A DNA stretch of 64,000 nucleotides, from NCBI GenBank assembly GCA_033485155.1, contig JAWQJJ010000001.1, positions 310,001 to 374,000 on the forward strand. The letters are read 5' to 3'. This DNA comes from Methanomassiliicoccus sp. Its GTDB lineage: Archaea; Thermoplasmatota; Thermoplasmata; Methanomassiliicoccales; Methanomassiliicoccaceae. The notes under the pieces are model-generated. The model saw only the letters and a program-made list of their open reading frames with translations. It had not been told where the DNA came from and did not search any database. Shown piece by piece: positions 55,602 through 63,728 of this stretch (position 1 is the stretch's first letter; every line of letters starts with the position of its first letter). Made by a program: the position numbers and the translations under genes.

Positions 55602-56594
55602 TTATGCCCTCTCGGCAACCTTGCGCAGTTCCGCGAGCAGGTTGTCCTCAATTTCGATCTCCCCTCTCTCCAGGCATTCCCGAGCGGTGCGGGAACCGCG
55701 CTCCCCGGGCACCATGATCTCGTCCACTCCCGGCAGACGCCTGGTCGATCTGACCCTGCCCATGACCTGCTTTACATTGGCCAGAAATTCATCGCGATCG
55801 CCGAGGAGGTCCGGATCGATGGCGTAGATCAGATGTCCCCAGTTACCCTTGCTGTCCCCCAGGCCGCAGAACGCCGCCCCCACCAGCGGACCGGCCAGGA
55901 TCTCGCCGATCATGGCCAAGCCCGAGCCTTTGTACCCCCGGTCGAAGGAACGGATCGCTCCCTTGATCGCTTCTGCCGGGCTTGTGGTCGGCTGGCCGCT
56001 GGCGTCGTAGGCTATGTCTCCGGGGATGTCCCTCCCCGCAGTGACCGCCTCTACTAGTCCGAAGTAGGAGGTCGCCGCCGTGGACATGTCCAGCACGATT
56101 GGGTCATTCCCGGTCGGGATGCCGATTGCCAGCGGATTGGTGCCGAAGACCGGTTCATAGGAGCCGTGCATGGCCACCCGTTCCGGCGACCTGCTGAACA
56201 CGAAACTTACAAACCCTCTCCGAGCCAGTTCAGAGGCGACATAGCCAATGGCGCCGGAGGAGGTGTTGGTATTGAAGGTCCCCGCGATCCCGAATCCGCT
56301 GGTCTCGGCCTTCGCCGCGACGATCTCCATGGCCTTGCGCACCACGACCATGGCATGGTTGCGGTTGCCGTTGATGCGCGCCGAGAGGGGTGTTTCCTTT
56401 TCGATGACGATCTCTCTGGCAGCAGGATCCCTGGGAATCCCCTTGCCGATCAGTTTCACCACTCCCTGATTGTTGCCGCGCAGTTGAGCATACAGGAGTA
56501 TTTCGCGGATCGCCACGGTCTCCTCTTCATCGTAGCCGAAGCTGGCAATGGCTTTCGTGGTCAGGTCCTTGAGCTCATTGATGGATATTTTCAT
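55602..56594 (-). CDS. Ldh2-family (malate/L-lactate/sulfolactate dehydrogenase-like) oxidoreductase
   Basis: A 330-residue member of the Ldh_2 fold. FGTNPLAIGIPTGNDPIVLDMSTAATSYFGLVEA and KGSGLAMIGEILAGPLVGA are family landmarks. Residues that are usually a catalytic HG...R (in SHGxxR) read NQGVVK here, and the usual NSxHFG reads NTSSGA, so two conserved histidines are absent. It may have altered substrate or activity. It stands alone. Confidence 0.8.
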   Translation of the reverse strand: MKISINELKDLTTKAIASFGYDEEETVAIREILLYAQLRGNNQGVVKLIGKGIPRDPAAREIVIEKETPLSARINGNRNHAMVVVRKAMEIVAAKAETSGFGIAGTFNTNTSSGAIGYVASELARRGFVSFVFSRSPERVAMHGSYEPVFGTNPLAIGIPTGNDPIVLDMSTAATSYFGLVEAVTAGRDIPGDIAYDASGQPTTSPAEAIKGAIRSFDRGYKGSGLAMIGEILAGPLVGAAFCGLGDSKGNWGHLIYAIDPDLLGDRDEFLANVKQVMGRVRSTRRLPGVDEIMVPGERGSRTARECLERGEIEIEDNLLAELRKVAERA

Positions 56595-56941
56595 GGGTCT
56601 TCCTCTGGATTCGATCGGCGTAAAAGCCTAGTGCCAGTCGGCAGGTTCAGTACCATGGTTATTGCATCATTGCGTTACATATTTTGCGGGCAGCGACCTA
56701 CCGCTGAAAGGATAAAACACCGCATGGCAGCGGAAGTTGCAGTCGTAGCTTCACGAAGGAGGAGCGCTGCAAGCACCAGCGATCATGGCGGCCCGACCTT
56801 TCATTCTAACCGCCATTCATGGCGGCGCGGACGATCTTTATTCAAACCAGTAAAATACTGAGAGCTCCAAACACTATTGCGTCGGCAAGGACGGCAGGTA
56901 AGGGCCGGATGGTGGACAAGTGAGGCCGGCCATGGTGCGGT
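56595..56941. other. Intergenic region upstream of the membrane-protein gene
   Basis: 347 bases. I see no gene or strong structure. Short AT-rich pieces near 56665-56690 and 56838-56852 might hold promoter elements for either flanking gene. Confidence 0.4.
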
Positions 56942-58078
56942 ATGGAGGAGCCAACCGAGAGGGACCACGTCTCCTTTGATGAGATAGAAGCCCTGAGGCA
57001 GGAGGTCCAGAACGAGATAGGGAGGGAAGAGAGGAACCTATCGTTAATCGGAAGACACTCCCAACGGGCCCATCGTCTTATACCGTTGCTCATAGCCGTG
57101 CTCATCCTCAATCTCATCTTCTTGTTCACCATTCCCAACTATGGCCTCTACTGGATAGTGGCCAGCTTCTTCGTCTACATGTACTACTTCATTGTGCTTC
57201 TCTTCCCCACGACAAGAAGGATCAGGTCCCCGGGAGAGAAGAGGATGAGCTGGATATCGGGAACGCGGACGAATCGGAGGAGGGAGTTCAAGGGCGTGAT
57301 CGTGCGAGGGAAGAAGGCCGTGGCCATCGCCTTCTGGAACTCCTTCTTTATCGGCACTCAGACCCTGGCCAGGGGAATCGATTTGATACTGGCGGTCAGC
57401 CTCATCTTCGTCATCCTGGGCCTGGTCCGGGGGACGTTGGACCTCTTCTCTGCAACGGTGGTGATACTTCAGATAATCGCCATAATGGGTTATTATCAGG
57501 TCATCATCCATTATCGGCCGTACTCCAAGGACTTCCTGAGGACCGTGGGCAGGGTGAGAAGGAGCAGGAACGCCCAGTTGCGCTGGGTGTCCTACTTCAA
57601 GGGGGTGTTCATCGTCCTTGTCCTGGCGGCCATATTCGCGGTCTTCCTTGTCAGCGCCATCTTCCTTCCCAAGAAGTCCCTCGACACCGTGGTCAATTCC
57701 TTGGACGCCAGCATCGTCCTGACCGTCCTCGGACTGGTCGTCATCTTCGCCTCCCATTTCATCATCATACGTTATCTTCAGGGCTTCGACAGCGCAAGGA
57801 TCACCAGCCTATTCATCCACACTAAGCTGAGCTTCCTCCGATCTGAAATATGGAGCGGCCTCGACCGCCTCGAAGGAAGACCCATGGACGAGGAAGGGAG
57901 GGCCTCGTTCCGCGCTCTCCGTAGAAGGTTCGAGGTATCGCGGATATACAGGATCGCTTACAAGGACATCTTTGGCATACTTCCCACCTACCCCATTATC
58001 GTGGACTTCTCCGCCATACTGGAGAAGGATGTCGCCGATGCCTTGGACGAGGAGATCCCCCTCGACCTGATTACGTGA
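56942..58078 (+). CDS. Polytopic membrane protein of unknown function
   Basis: A 378-residue protein. About six hydrophobic segments lie at roughly 48-66, 68-90, 150-170, 172-190, 220-245 and 257-280, flanked by an acidic N-terminus and a charged C-terminal tail of about 90 residues. No family recognised. The following gene at 58242 on the opposite strand is a small single-pass membrane protein, so a functional link is possible. Confidence 0.65.
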   Translation: MEEPTERDHVSFDEIEALRQEVQNEIGREERNLSLIGRHSQRAHRLIPLLIAVLILNLIFLFTIPNYGLYWIVASFFVYMYYFIVLLFPTTRRIRSPGEKRMSWISGTRTNRRREFKGVIVRGKKAVAIAFWNSFFIGTQTLARGIDLILAVSLIFVILGLVRGTLDLFSATVVILQIIAIMGYYQVIIHYRPYSKDFLRTVGRVRRSRNAQLRWVSYFKGVFIVLVLAAIFAVFLVSAIFLPKKSLDTVVNSLDASIVLTVLGLVVIFASHFIIIRYLQGFDSARITSLFIHTKLSFLRSEIWSGLDRLEGRPMDEEGRASFRALRRRFEVSRIYRIAYKDIFGILPTYPIIVDFSAILEKDVADALDEEIPLDLIT

Positions 58079-58241
58079 TCGCGGCATGGTCTTGGCCAGA
58101 TCCGGTCTTGGCCGAGCTTATGGGTCGAAGGTCAACTCCAGCCTTCAGGAAGAGATTGTCACGTTCCTGCGAGCCATCGCGCCTTCGAGCCCTCATATCG
58201 GCGGGATGCCCTCTGGCCCCTTTCGGCAGGACAAGAATGGA

Positions 58242-58457
58242 TTAGAATGCCCCGTGGCCTAGGACCTGGAAGTACCGCCACACGCCCAGCAAGATCCATA
58301 TCAGCAATATCGCGAGAACGGTCAGCCCAACAAGCAGCCATAGGCTCGTCCTCTCCTCCTCATCCTCGCTCTCCGTCCCCTCCGAGGCGTCTACGATCTC
58401 CTCAATGGGCACAGGCCTGCCGTCGACTTCGTTGGAAACCTCGGCGTAATCGGACAA
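58242..58457 (-). CDS. Small single-pass membrane protein, 71 residues
   Basis: An acidic N-terminal half (EEIVDASEGTESEDEEE) followed by one hydrophobic helix (about 40-62) ending in a short tail. The start is TTG with GGGAGTGAG just upstream. The regular charge pattern followed by a membrane helix makes it a plausible real gene. Function unknown. Confidence 0.55.
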   Translation of the reverse strand: MSDYAEVSNEVDGRPVPIEEIVDASEGTESEDEEERTSLWLLVGLTVLAILLIWILLGVWRYFQVLGHGAF

Positions 58458-58598
58458 CTTCTCACTCCCAAGACCATGAATCGGCGATTGAGATATTTAC
58501 ATTTACGGAGAATCGACAGATCGCATACTGATCAAATGACAGATCGGGCGACGGATCGCGCCCATACCTGAATTGTACGGCAAGGAACGTGCTTATCC

Positions 58599-59162
58599 GT
58601 GCATGATGCCCCATCGGTTCTGATGGCCATGCATGCGGGGAACGGCCCGGCGGCCCTATTGACGAATTGGGTGCGCCTTCGACCCCTGGAGGCACGGGAC
58701 GCCGACGCCGTGTTCACCTTCAAGTCGGACCCCCAGGTAACCAGCTGCTACGTGCATGGGCCCTACCCACCGTGGAGCGCACCAGGGAGTGGGTGAGCCG
58801 GAACATCGAAGATCAGCGGAGAGCCCGGTCATCTTCTGGGCAAGAGGCTCAGGGAGGCCGGCGGACCGATCTGCATCCCGCCTATGTAACTTCAATGGCG
58901 GTCACACCTGCGCTGAGCCGGGCTACGAGTTCCACTCCGTTCAGTGGCGCAGAGGACTCATGACCGAGACCCTGTTGGCCATCCTGGACTTCGAGGGGGA
59001 ACTCGGACTGCACCAGATCGAGGCCGATTCCCTGGCCACGAACCAGGCATCCATAGGTTTCCTGCTCAAGATCGGCTTCCAGCATGAGGGGACGCTGCGC
59101 CAGCTCAGATGTTCGAGCGGCGCTACATCGACCTATGGTGTTTCGGGCTACCGCGGGACTAA
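58599..59162 (+). pseudogene. GNAT acetyltransferase, disrupted by frameshifts
   Basis: A RimJ/RimL-type N-acetyltransferase whose parts are spread across frames. LRPLEARDADAVFTFK is in one frame; TVERTREWVSRNIEDQ in a second; GYEFHSVQWRRGLMTETL and HQIEADSLATNQASIGFLLKIGF in a third; and FERRYIDLWCFG, ending at TAA (59160-59162), back in the first. At least three shifts are needed. The first lies in a C run (CTACCCACC) that would read through if it had one more C. It is either a decayed gene or has sequence errors. Confidence 0.7.
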
Positions 59163-59231
59163 TGGTTGTGCAAATAGTCTCGCAGTCGCTCGGCGAAATC
59201 AATCCGGCACGGCCGCCGGCCGGCGCGGGGC

Positions 59232-59789
59232 CTACAGTGCCAAGAGCTCAGCCTGCCGCAGCTCCTCGGCGAGCTTCTCCACGGCGACCCCCACATCCTC
59301 CGGTCTTCTCGCCCCGGTGCACACCAGCCTGCCGGAGCCGAACAGCAGGATGACCACCTTGGGATCGTCCATGCGGTACACGAGGCCGGGGAACACCTCC
59401 GGCTCGTACTCCACCCGTTCCAGGCCGAGGGTGATGACCACCGAGGCGAGATTGATGGGACTCTCCAGGTTGGACGAGGCCACGATGTTCTGTACCTCCA
59501 CGGTCGGCGATTTCTCGACCTTGACGCCTGCACCCCTCACGCTCTCGGTGACCTTGTCCACAGCGATCTGGACATGCTTGAGCGTCTTTGCCCCGGTGCA
59601 CACCAGCTTGCCGCTGCGGAACAGCAGGGTAGCGGTCTTGGGCTGCTTCAAACGGAAGACTAATCCGGGGAACGACTCGGGGTTGTACTCGGATCCTGGC
59701 ATGGACTGGACAAGCTTGCTGAGGTCGAGTTCACAGCCTAGGCTCGCCGACGCCACAATGTTCTGTATCTCGTAGTTCGTTATATCTAT
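59232..59789 (-). CDS. tbp: TATA-box-binding protein (TBP), non-standard start
   Basis: A two-repeat TBP of about 185 residues. Each repeat has an EIQNIVAS or VEVQNIVAS strand, then FPGLVFRL or FPGLVYRM, and KLVCTGAK or RLVCTGAR. The first repeat needs the residues before the GTG at 59756 (IDITNYEIQNI), but from the TAA at the TATA box to that GTG there is no ATG, GTG or TTG; the best position for the start is an ATA at 59789. The TATA box lies 28 bases upstream of it, so the mRNA would be leaderless. The GTG would drop about 11 conserved residues. Function as general promoter-binding factor is firm. Confidence 0.9.
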   Translation of the reverse strand: MDITNYEIQNIVASASLGCELDLSKLVQSMPGSEYNPESFPGLVFRLKQPKTATLLFRSGKLVCTGAKTLKHVQIAVDKVTESVRGAGVKVEKSPTVEVQNIVASSNLESPINLASVVITLGLERVEYEPEVFPGLVYRMDDPKVVILLFGSGRLVCTGARRPEDVGVAVEKLAEELRQAELLAL

Positions 59790-59811
59790 GCCCCGTGGCG
59801 GGTAGGTATTT

Positions 59812-59821
59812 CCTTATATAA
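59812..59821 (-). promoter_or_regulatory. TATA box of the TBP gene
   Basis: Minus strand TTATATAAGG, close to the ideal archaeal box A. It lies 28 bases upstream of the ATA codon (59789), where transcription would begin, and the TAA that closes the upstream frame lies inside it. Confidence 0.65.
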
Positions 59822-60020
59822 GTCGGGAATGCCTCGCTGTTACGTACTTTTAGTCCCAGAGAGCACTTTTCTCCATGGAGGGATAGCTTCAATTCCGAGG
59901 CAATAGTTATTCTGCGGGAGCGAGGCCGCCGCCGTCCCTGAAATCCCAGCAGCCAATGTCTTCAGCACTTCCATTCGTTCATGGAGTAAGCTTATTACGA
60001 AGCATGCTGAATGGGAGTAG

Positions 60021-61439
60021 ATGACCTCGAAGATCCAGATCCTCAGCGAGGAGCTCAACCGCAATTTCAAGGAGCGCGACGATGAGATCGCCGGTTCCCT
60101 CCTGGCCATGATCTCCGGGGAGCACGTGTTGTTCATCGGGCCCCCAGGCACGGCGAAGAGCATGCTTGCCAGGGAGATGTGCGGGTGCATCAGGGGGGGT
60201 AACTTCTTCTACTATCTGCTAACCAGGTTCACCACTCCGGACGAGATATTCGGTCCCTTGTCCCTGGCCTCCCTCCAGGCAGACATCTTCAGCCGCAAGA
60301 TCGGTGGTTATCTGCCGTCGGCCAACGTGTCGTTCCTGGATGAGATATTCAAGGCTAACTCTTCGATCCTTAACTCACTGCTCACCATCCTCAACGAGCG
60401 CCGGTACCATAACGGCTCGGAGATCCTCGAAGTTCCCCTGATCTCGGTGTTCGGGGCGTCCAACGAGCTGCCGGAGGAGAACGAGTCCTTGGAAGCGCTC
60501 TACGACCGCTTCCTGTTCCGCTACTACATCGGGTACGTGCAGGACGAGACCAACTTTGTCGAATTGATCATGGGCCACGCCGAGGACTTCGCTCCCTCGG
60601 TGCGGCTGGCGCTCGACGAGATCTGGGAGATCCAGAGGGAAGCGGGCAGCGTGCCCATCGACAACGACGTCCTCGATTCACTGGTGACCCTGAGGAAAGA
60701 GTTCCGTTCCACCGGGGTCAGCGTGTCTGATCGGCGGTGGAAGAAGATGGTATGGGTCATGAAGGTGGCCGCCCACGCCATCGGGCGGGAGCATGTGGAC
60801 AAGACCTTCCTGCCCATCCTGCAGCACATGCTGTGGAACCGCCCTGAGGAGCGCGTTACCCTGAGGAAGCGGCTGCTGGAGATGGCGGTGGCCGGGGGCA
60901 TCAACATCGAGCGGGAGCAGAAGGACCTCCGGGACCTTCATGCCTCGGCGGTGCTGGCCAAGGATTTCGTTCTCCCGCTGGAGGCGACCTGCACATCATG
61001 CGAGAAGGTGTTCACTGCCTGGAAGGAACTGGTCGACCATGTGTCCATACATCCAGACCATGCTTACACCCTGCCGGGCGTGGATGGTCTTTATCAGGTG
61101 CGGAAGCACCGCGTCTCGCCGCGCCTCCTGCCCAACCTAGTGGAGCTGTTCGACTCCCGGGGGGAGACGGTCAAGCTCAGTCTAACCGTCAAGGACCGGG
61201 AGCTGTACCTCGGCGAGGTGGAAGACTTCGAGGAGGAGCTCGGGAACCTGGAGGGTGATCTCGGGAGGGAGCGGGCCGCGCTTTTGGAGCGTTTGGGCAG
61301 CAACATCTGGCTCACCCCGAAGGACCGTGAGGACATCCTCGCCCAGTATGACACAAAAACGATGGCAATGAGCGAGATGAAGAGGCTGCTCGTCGACACC
61401 CGGAGGATCGTCCTCTCAGAGGACGTGGTGGAACCCTGA
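60021..61439 (+). CDS. MoxR/RavA-like AAA+ ATPase with an embedded C2H2 zinc finger
   Basis: A 472-residue AAA+ ATPase of the MoxR group, similar to RavA. Walker A is GPPGTAKSM near residues 40-48, Walker B is VSFLDEIFKAN, and ASNELPEENESL is the sensor tract. C-terminal of the core, residues 324-344 form a textbook C2H2 zinc finger: Cys324, Cys327, Phe331, Leu337, His340, His344. Such fingers are rare in MoxR proteins. The next gene, 8 bases on, encodes a VWA protein. MoxR-VWA pairs act as chaperones in complex maturation. SD GGGAG precedes the ATG. Confidence 0.9.
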   Translation: MTSKIQILSEELNRNFKERDDEIAGSLLAMISGEHVLFIGPPGTAKSMLAREMCGCIRGGNFFYYLLTRFTTPDEIFGPLSLASLQADIFSRKIGGYLPSANVSFLDEIFKANSSILNSLLTILNERRYHNGSEILEVPLISVFGASNELPEENESLEALYDRFLFRYYIGYVQDETNFVELIMGHAEDFAPSVRLALDEIWEIQREAGSVPIDNDVLDSLVTLRKEFRSTGVSVSDRRWKKMVWVMKVAAHAIGREHVDKTFLPILQHMLWNRPEERVTLRKRLLEMAVAGGINIEREQKDLRDLHASAVLAKDFVLPLEATCTSCEKVFTAWKELVDHVSIHPDHAYTLPGVDGLYQVRKHRVSPRLLPNLVELFDSRGETVKLSLTVKDRELYLGEVEDFEEELGNLEGDLGRERAALLERLGSNIWLTPKDREDILAQYDTKTMAMSEMKRLLVDTRRIVLSEDVVEP

Positions 61440-61447
61440 GGGATCGC

Positions 61448-62905
61448 ATGACCGAAGCAGGCGGGGTGCGCTGGCGCAAGGCGGTCAACGATGATTCGGT
61501 CAGGCTGGTGACCGGAAGGCCCAGACGCCTCCCCCGGAAGAAGCGGGAGGAGATCGCGGCCATTCTGGCCCAGGAGCTACTAGGCACCCGCGAGGTAGTC
61601 GACGTCCGCCGGCACGCCGGTCGTTACGGTTCCTTCCACGTCATCCTCAGGGCGCTGAGGCCCACCGAGGAATGGGGTCGGCTCAGGGACATGGCCGCGA
61701 GGAGCGACATAATCGCCGCCCTCTCCCTGCGCCACGCCATCGGCGCCGTGCTGGACATCCTGGATCGCACCACCCCCCTGCCGGCGGGGACTCCGGCGGA
61801 ACAGAGCCTCAACGGTCTCATCGCCCTCACTCAGGTCGCCTGGCAGAGAGGGGCATCGGTAAGCGTCGATAACTTGGCCAGGGCGGTGGAGGAGTTCGAT
61901 GCCGCCGATGAGCGGGGAGAGGCTCGCGACGTCCTGGTCCAGGCCCTCCACGCCCGCCTGGCCGGAGTGGTGGAGGAAATGCAGCATTACATGGAGATGC
62001 TGGCCATGATGAAGCAGATGCTCCCCTCCGGCGACGACGAGACCTTCATCGAGGAGGTATTCCTCGAGTACATGCGCAACATCGATCGGATGAACGCGCT
62101 ACTAAAGCGGAGCAGGGACATCCAGCAGGTGATCGACCTCATGGGGAAGTTGGACGTGGAGTATGGGGCACACCAGGACCGCGCCAAGAGCTTCGCCCCT
62201 TCGGAGGCGTACGATCTCGGGCTATCCAGCGACCTCCGTCACGTTCTCCCGGTCGAGCTCCTCAAGCTCAAGGTCCCCATCCTCAGAGTCCTATTCTTCT
62301 CCCAGCTGCTGGAAGGGAACCTGCTGACCTACGAACTCCGGGGGCTCAACTGGAACGACGCGCCGGAGAAGCGGAAGAAGGGGCCGATCATCGCCCTCAT
62401 CGACGCCTCAGGCTCCATGGGCGGGCAGCCGGAGCTGATCGCCAAAGCTTTCATCCTCATGCTGGCAAAGCGCATGGAGCGGGAGGGAAGAGACATCAAG
62501 GTCATCCTCTTCGCCGCCTCCGACTGGAAGCTGGAGATCAACCTGGCGGACAAGATGAAGGTGGCCAAGAGCCTCCTGGACACCATGTGCCTCAGTTTCG
62601 AAGGTTACACCGACTTCAATTCCGCGCTGCGCCTCGGGCTGGAAGCGGTCAAGGGGGATAAGTGGAACGGCGCGGACGTGCTGTTCTTCACCGACGGCGA
62701 GTCCAAAGTATCCGACGAAGGGCTGGTCCGGGAGTGGAACGACTTCAAGAAGCGGACCAGCTCCAGGATCTTCACCCTCATAGTGAACAACGTGAACGCG
62801 GGGGGCCTGGAGAAAGTATCCGATAAGATATGGACGCTCCCCACTGGTACCTGGGACGTCGAGGGCAGCCCGTCCAGCATCATAAAATTGGTGGCCCGGG
62901 GCTGA
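61448..62905 (+). CDS. VWA (ViaA/CoxE-like) protein
   Basis: A 485-residue protein. Residues 1-300 are mostly helical; a von Willebrand A domain follows with the MIDAS motif DASGSM (Asp319, Ser321, Ser323), then FEGYTDFNSAL and LFFTDGES. It is the usual partner of MoxR/RavA ATPases (ViaA). The ATG follows the MoxR stop by 8 bases with GAGGGA upstream. Confidence 0.9.
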   Translation: MTEAGGVRWRKAVNDDSVRLVTGRPRRLPRKKREEIAAILAQELLGTREVVDVRRHAGRYGSFHVILRALRPTEEWGRLRDMAARSDIIAALSLRHAIGAVLDILDRTTPLPAGTPAEQSLNGLIALTQVAWQRGASVSVDNLARAVEEFDAADERGEARDVLVQALHARLAGVVEEMQHYMEMLAMMKQMLPSGDDETFIEEVFLEYMRNIDRMNALLKRSRDIQQVIDLMGKLDVEYGAHQDRAKSFAPSEAYDLGLSSDLRHVLPVELLKLKVPILRVLFFSQLLEGNLLTYELRGLNWNDAPEKRKKGPIIALIDASGSMGGQPELIAKAFILMLAKRMEREGRDIKVILFAASDWKLEINLADKMKVAKSLLDTMCLSFEGYTDFNSALRLGLEAVKGDKWNGADVLFFTDGESKVSDEGLVREWNDFKKRTSSRIFTLIVNNVNAGGLEKVSDKIWTLPTGTWDVEGSPSSIIKLVARG

Positions 62906-62954
62906 CGCTCCTGGAAGGAGACTATCAATAATCCGGCGTCAGGTCGGATTTGCT

Positions 62955-63728
62955 ATGATCGTGCTGCTTTCGTATCCCATCACCGGACGGACCCCGCTGT
63001 TCCCCGGAACAGCGCCGGTGGAACTAGGCACAGATGATGGTCCTGAGCGTCCCACGCCGGTGTCCACCGTGGTCCGCTTCAACGCCCATTCGGGCACCCA
63101 CATCGATGCTCCCAGACATTTCTGTCCGCTAGGGTTGACAGTCCAAGAGGCGATCGGGCCGATCAACGAATACGCCACAGTCCTGTGCCTCGATGTGCCG
63201 GCCGAAGGCACTATGGCGCTGACTGAGGGGCATCTCCCTCACATGCCCGCCTCTCATCAGGTGGACGGCGTCCTCATCCGGACCGGCACTCATCGGCGCC
63301 GTGCAGATGCTCAGGCATACAGTGCGGACCACCCGTTTCTCACATCCCCTCTGACCCGCCATCTGGTAGAGTGGTTCCCCCGCCTGAGGATACTGGGCAT
63401 CGACTGCGTATCTCTCGCTCACCCCGATCATGTCGATGAAGGAGCCGAGGTGCACAGGGCTCTTCTCTGCAGGGATCGGCCGATTCTCATCCTGGAGGAT
63501 ATGGACCTTTCATACAACGGCCTCGCTCGAACGTCGTTCAGGCTCATCGTCGTCCCCGTGCTGCACGACCGGCTCGATGGCACTCCGGCGGTCGTGCTTG
63601 CCATCCTTCCTGATCCTTGGTCAGAAGAGCAGGTCGTACAGTTAGAAGGAGGCAAAAAAGACAAAGAACGAGATGGCGACGACCATGGCGGCAATAGTCG
63701 CCCTGGACGGCCTGACCCAGGGCGGTAG
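62955..63728 (+). CDS. Cyclase/kynurenine formamidase-family enzyme
   Basis: A 257-residue protein. The metal motif HSGTHIDAPRHF is near residues 45-56, with LGIDCVSLAHPDH and LLCRDRPILILEDMDL, as in kynurenine formamidase-like cyclases. Substrate is unknown. The last 30 residues, Lys/Asp/Gly-rich, lie where the opposite-strand NRAMP-like gene ends; the tail may be a read-through past the true end, since most relatives finish near the VVLAILP strand. Confidence 0.75.
   Translation: MIVLLSYPITGRTPLFPGTAPVELGTDDGPERPTPVSTVVRFNAHSGTHIDAPRHFCPLGLTVQEAIGPINEYATVLCLDVPAEGTMALTEGHLPHMPASHQVDGVLIRTGTHRRRADAQAYSADHPFLTSPLTRHLVEWFPRLRILGIDCVSLAHPDHVDEGAEVHRALLCRDRPILILEDMDLSYNGLARTSFRLIVVPVLHDRLDGTPAVVLAILPDPWSEEQVVQLEGGKKDKERDGDDHGGNSRPGRPDPGR

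Noticed and set aside
55428-56057. Plus-strand open frame of 209 residues
   Set aside because: It is antisense to the Ldh2-family gene, which has clear family motifs, so it is a shadow.
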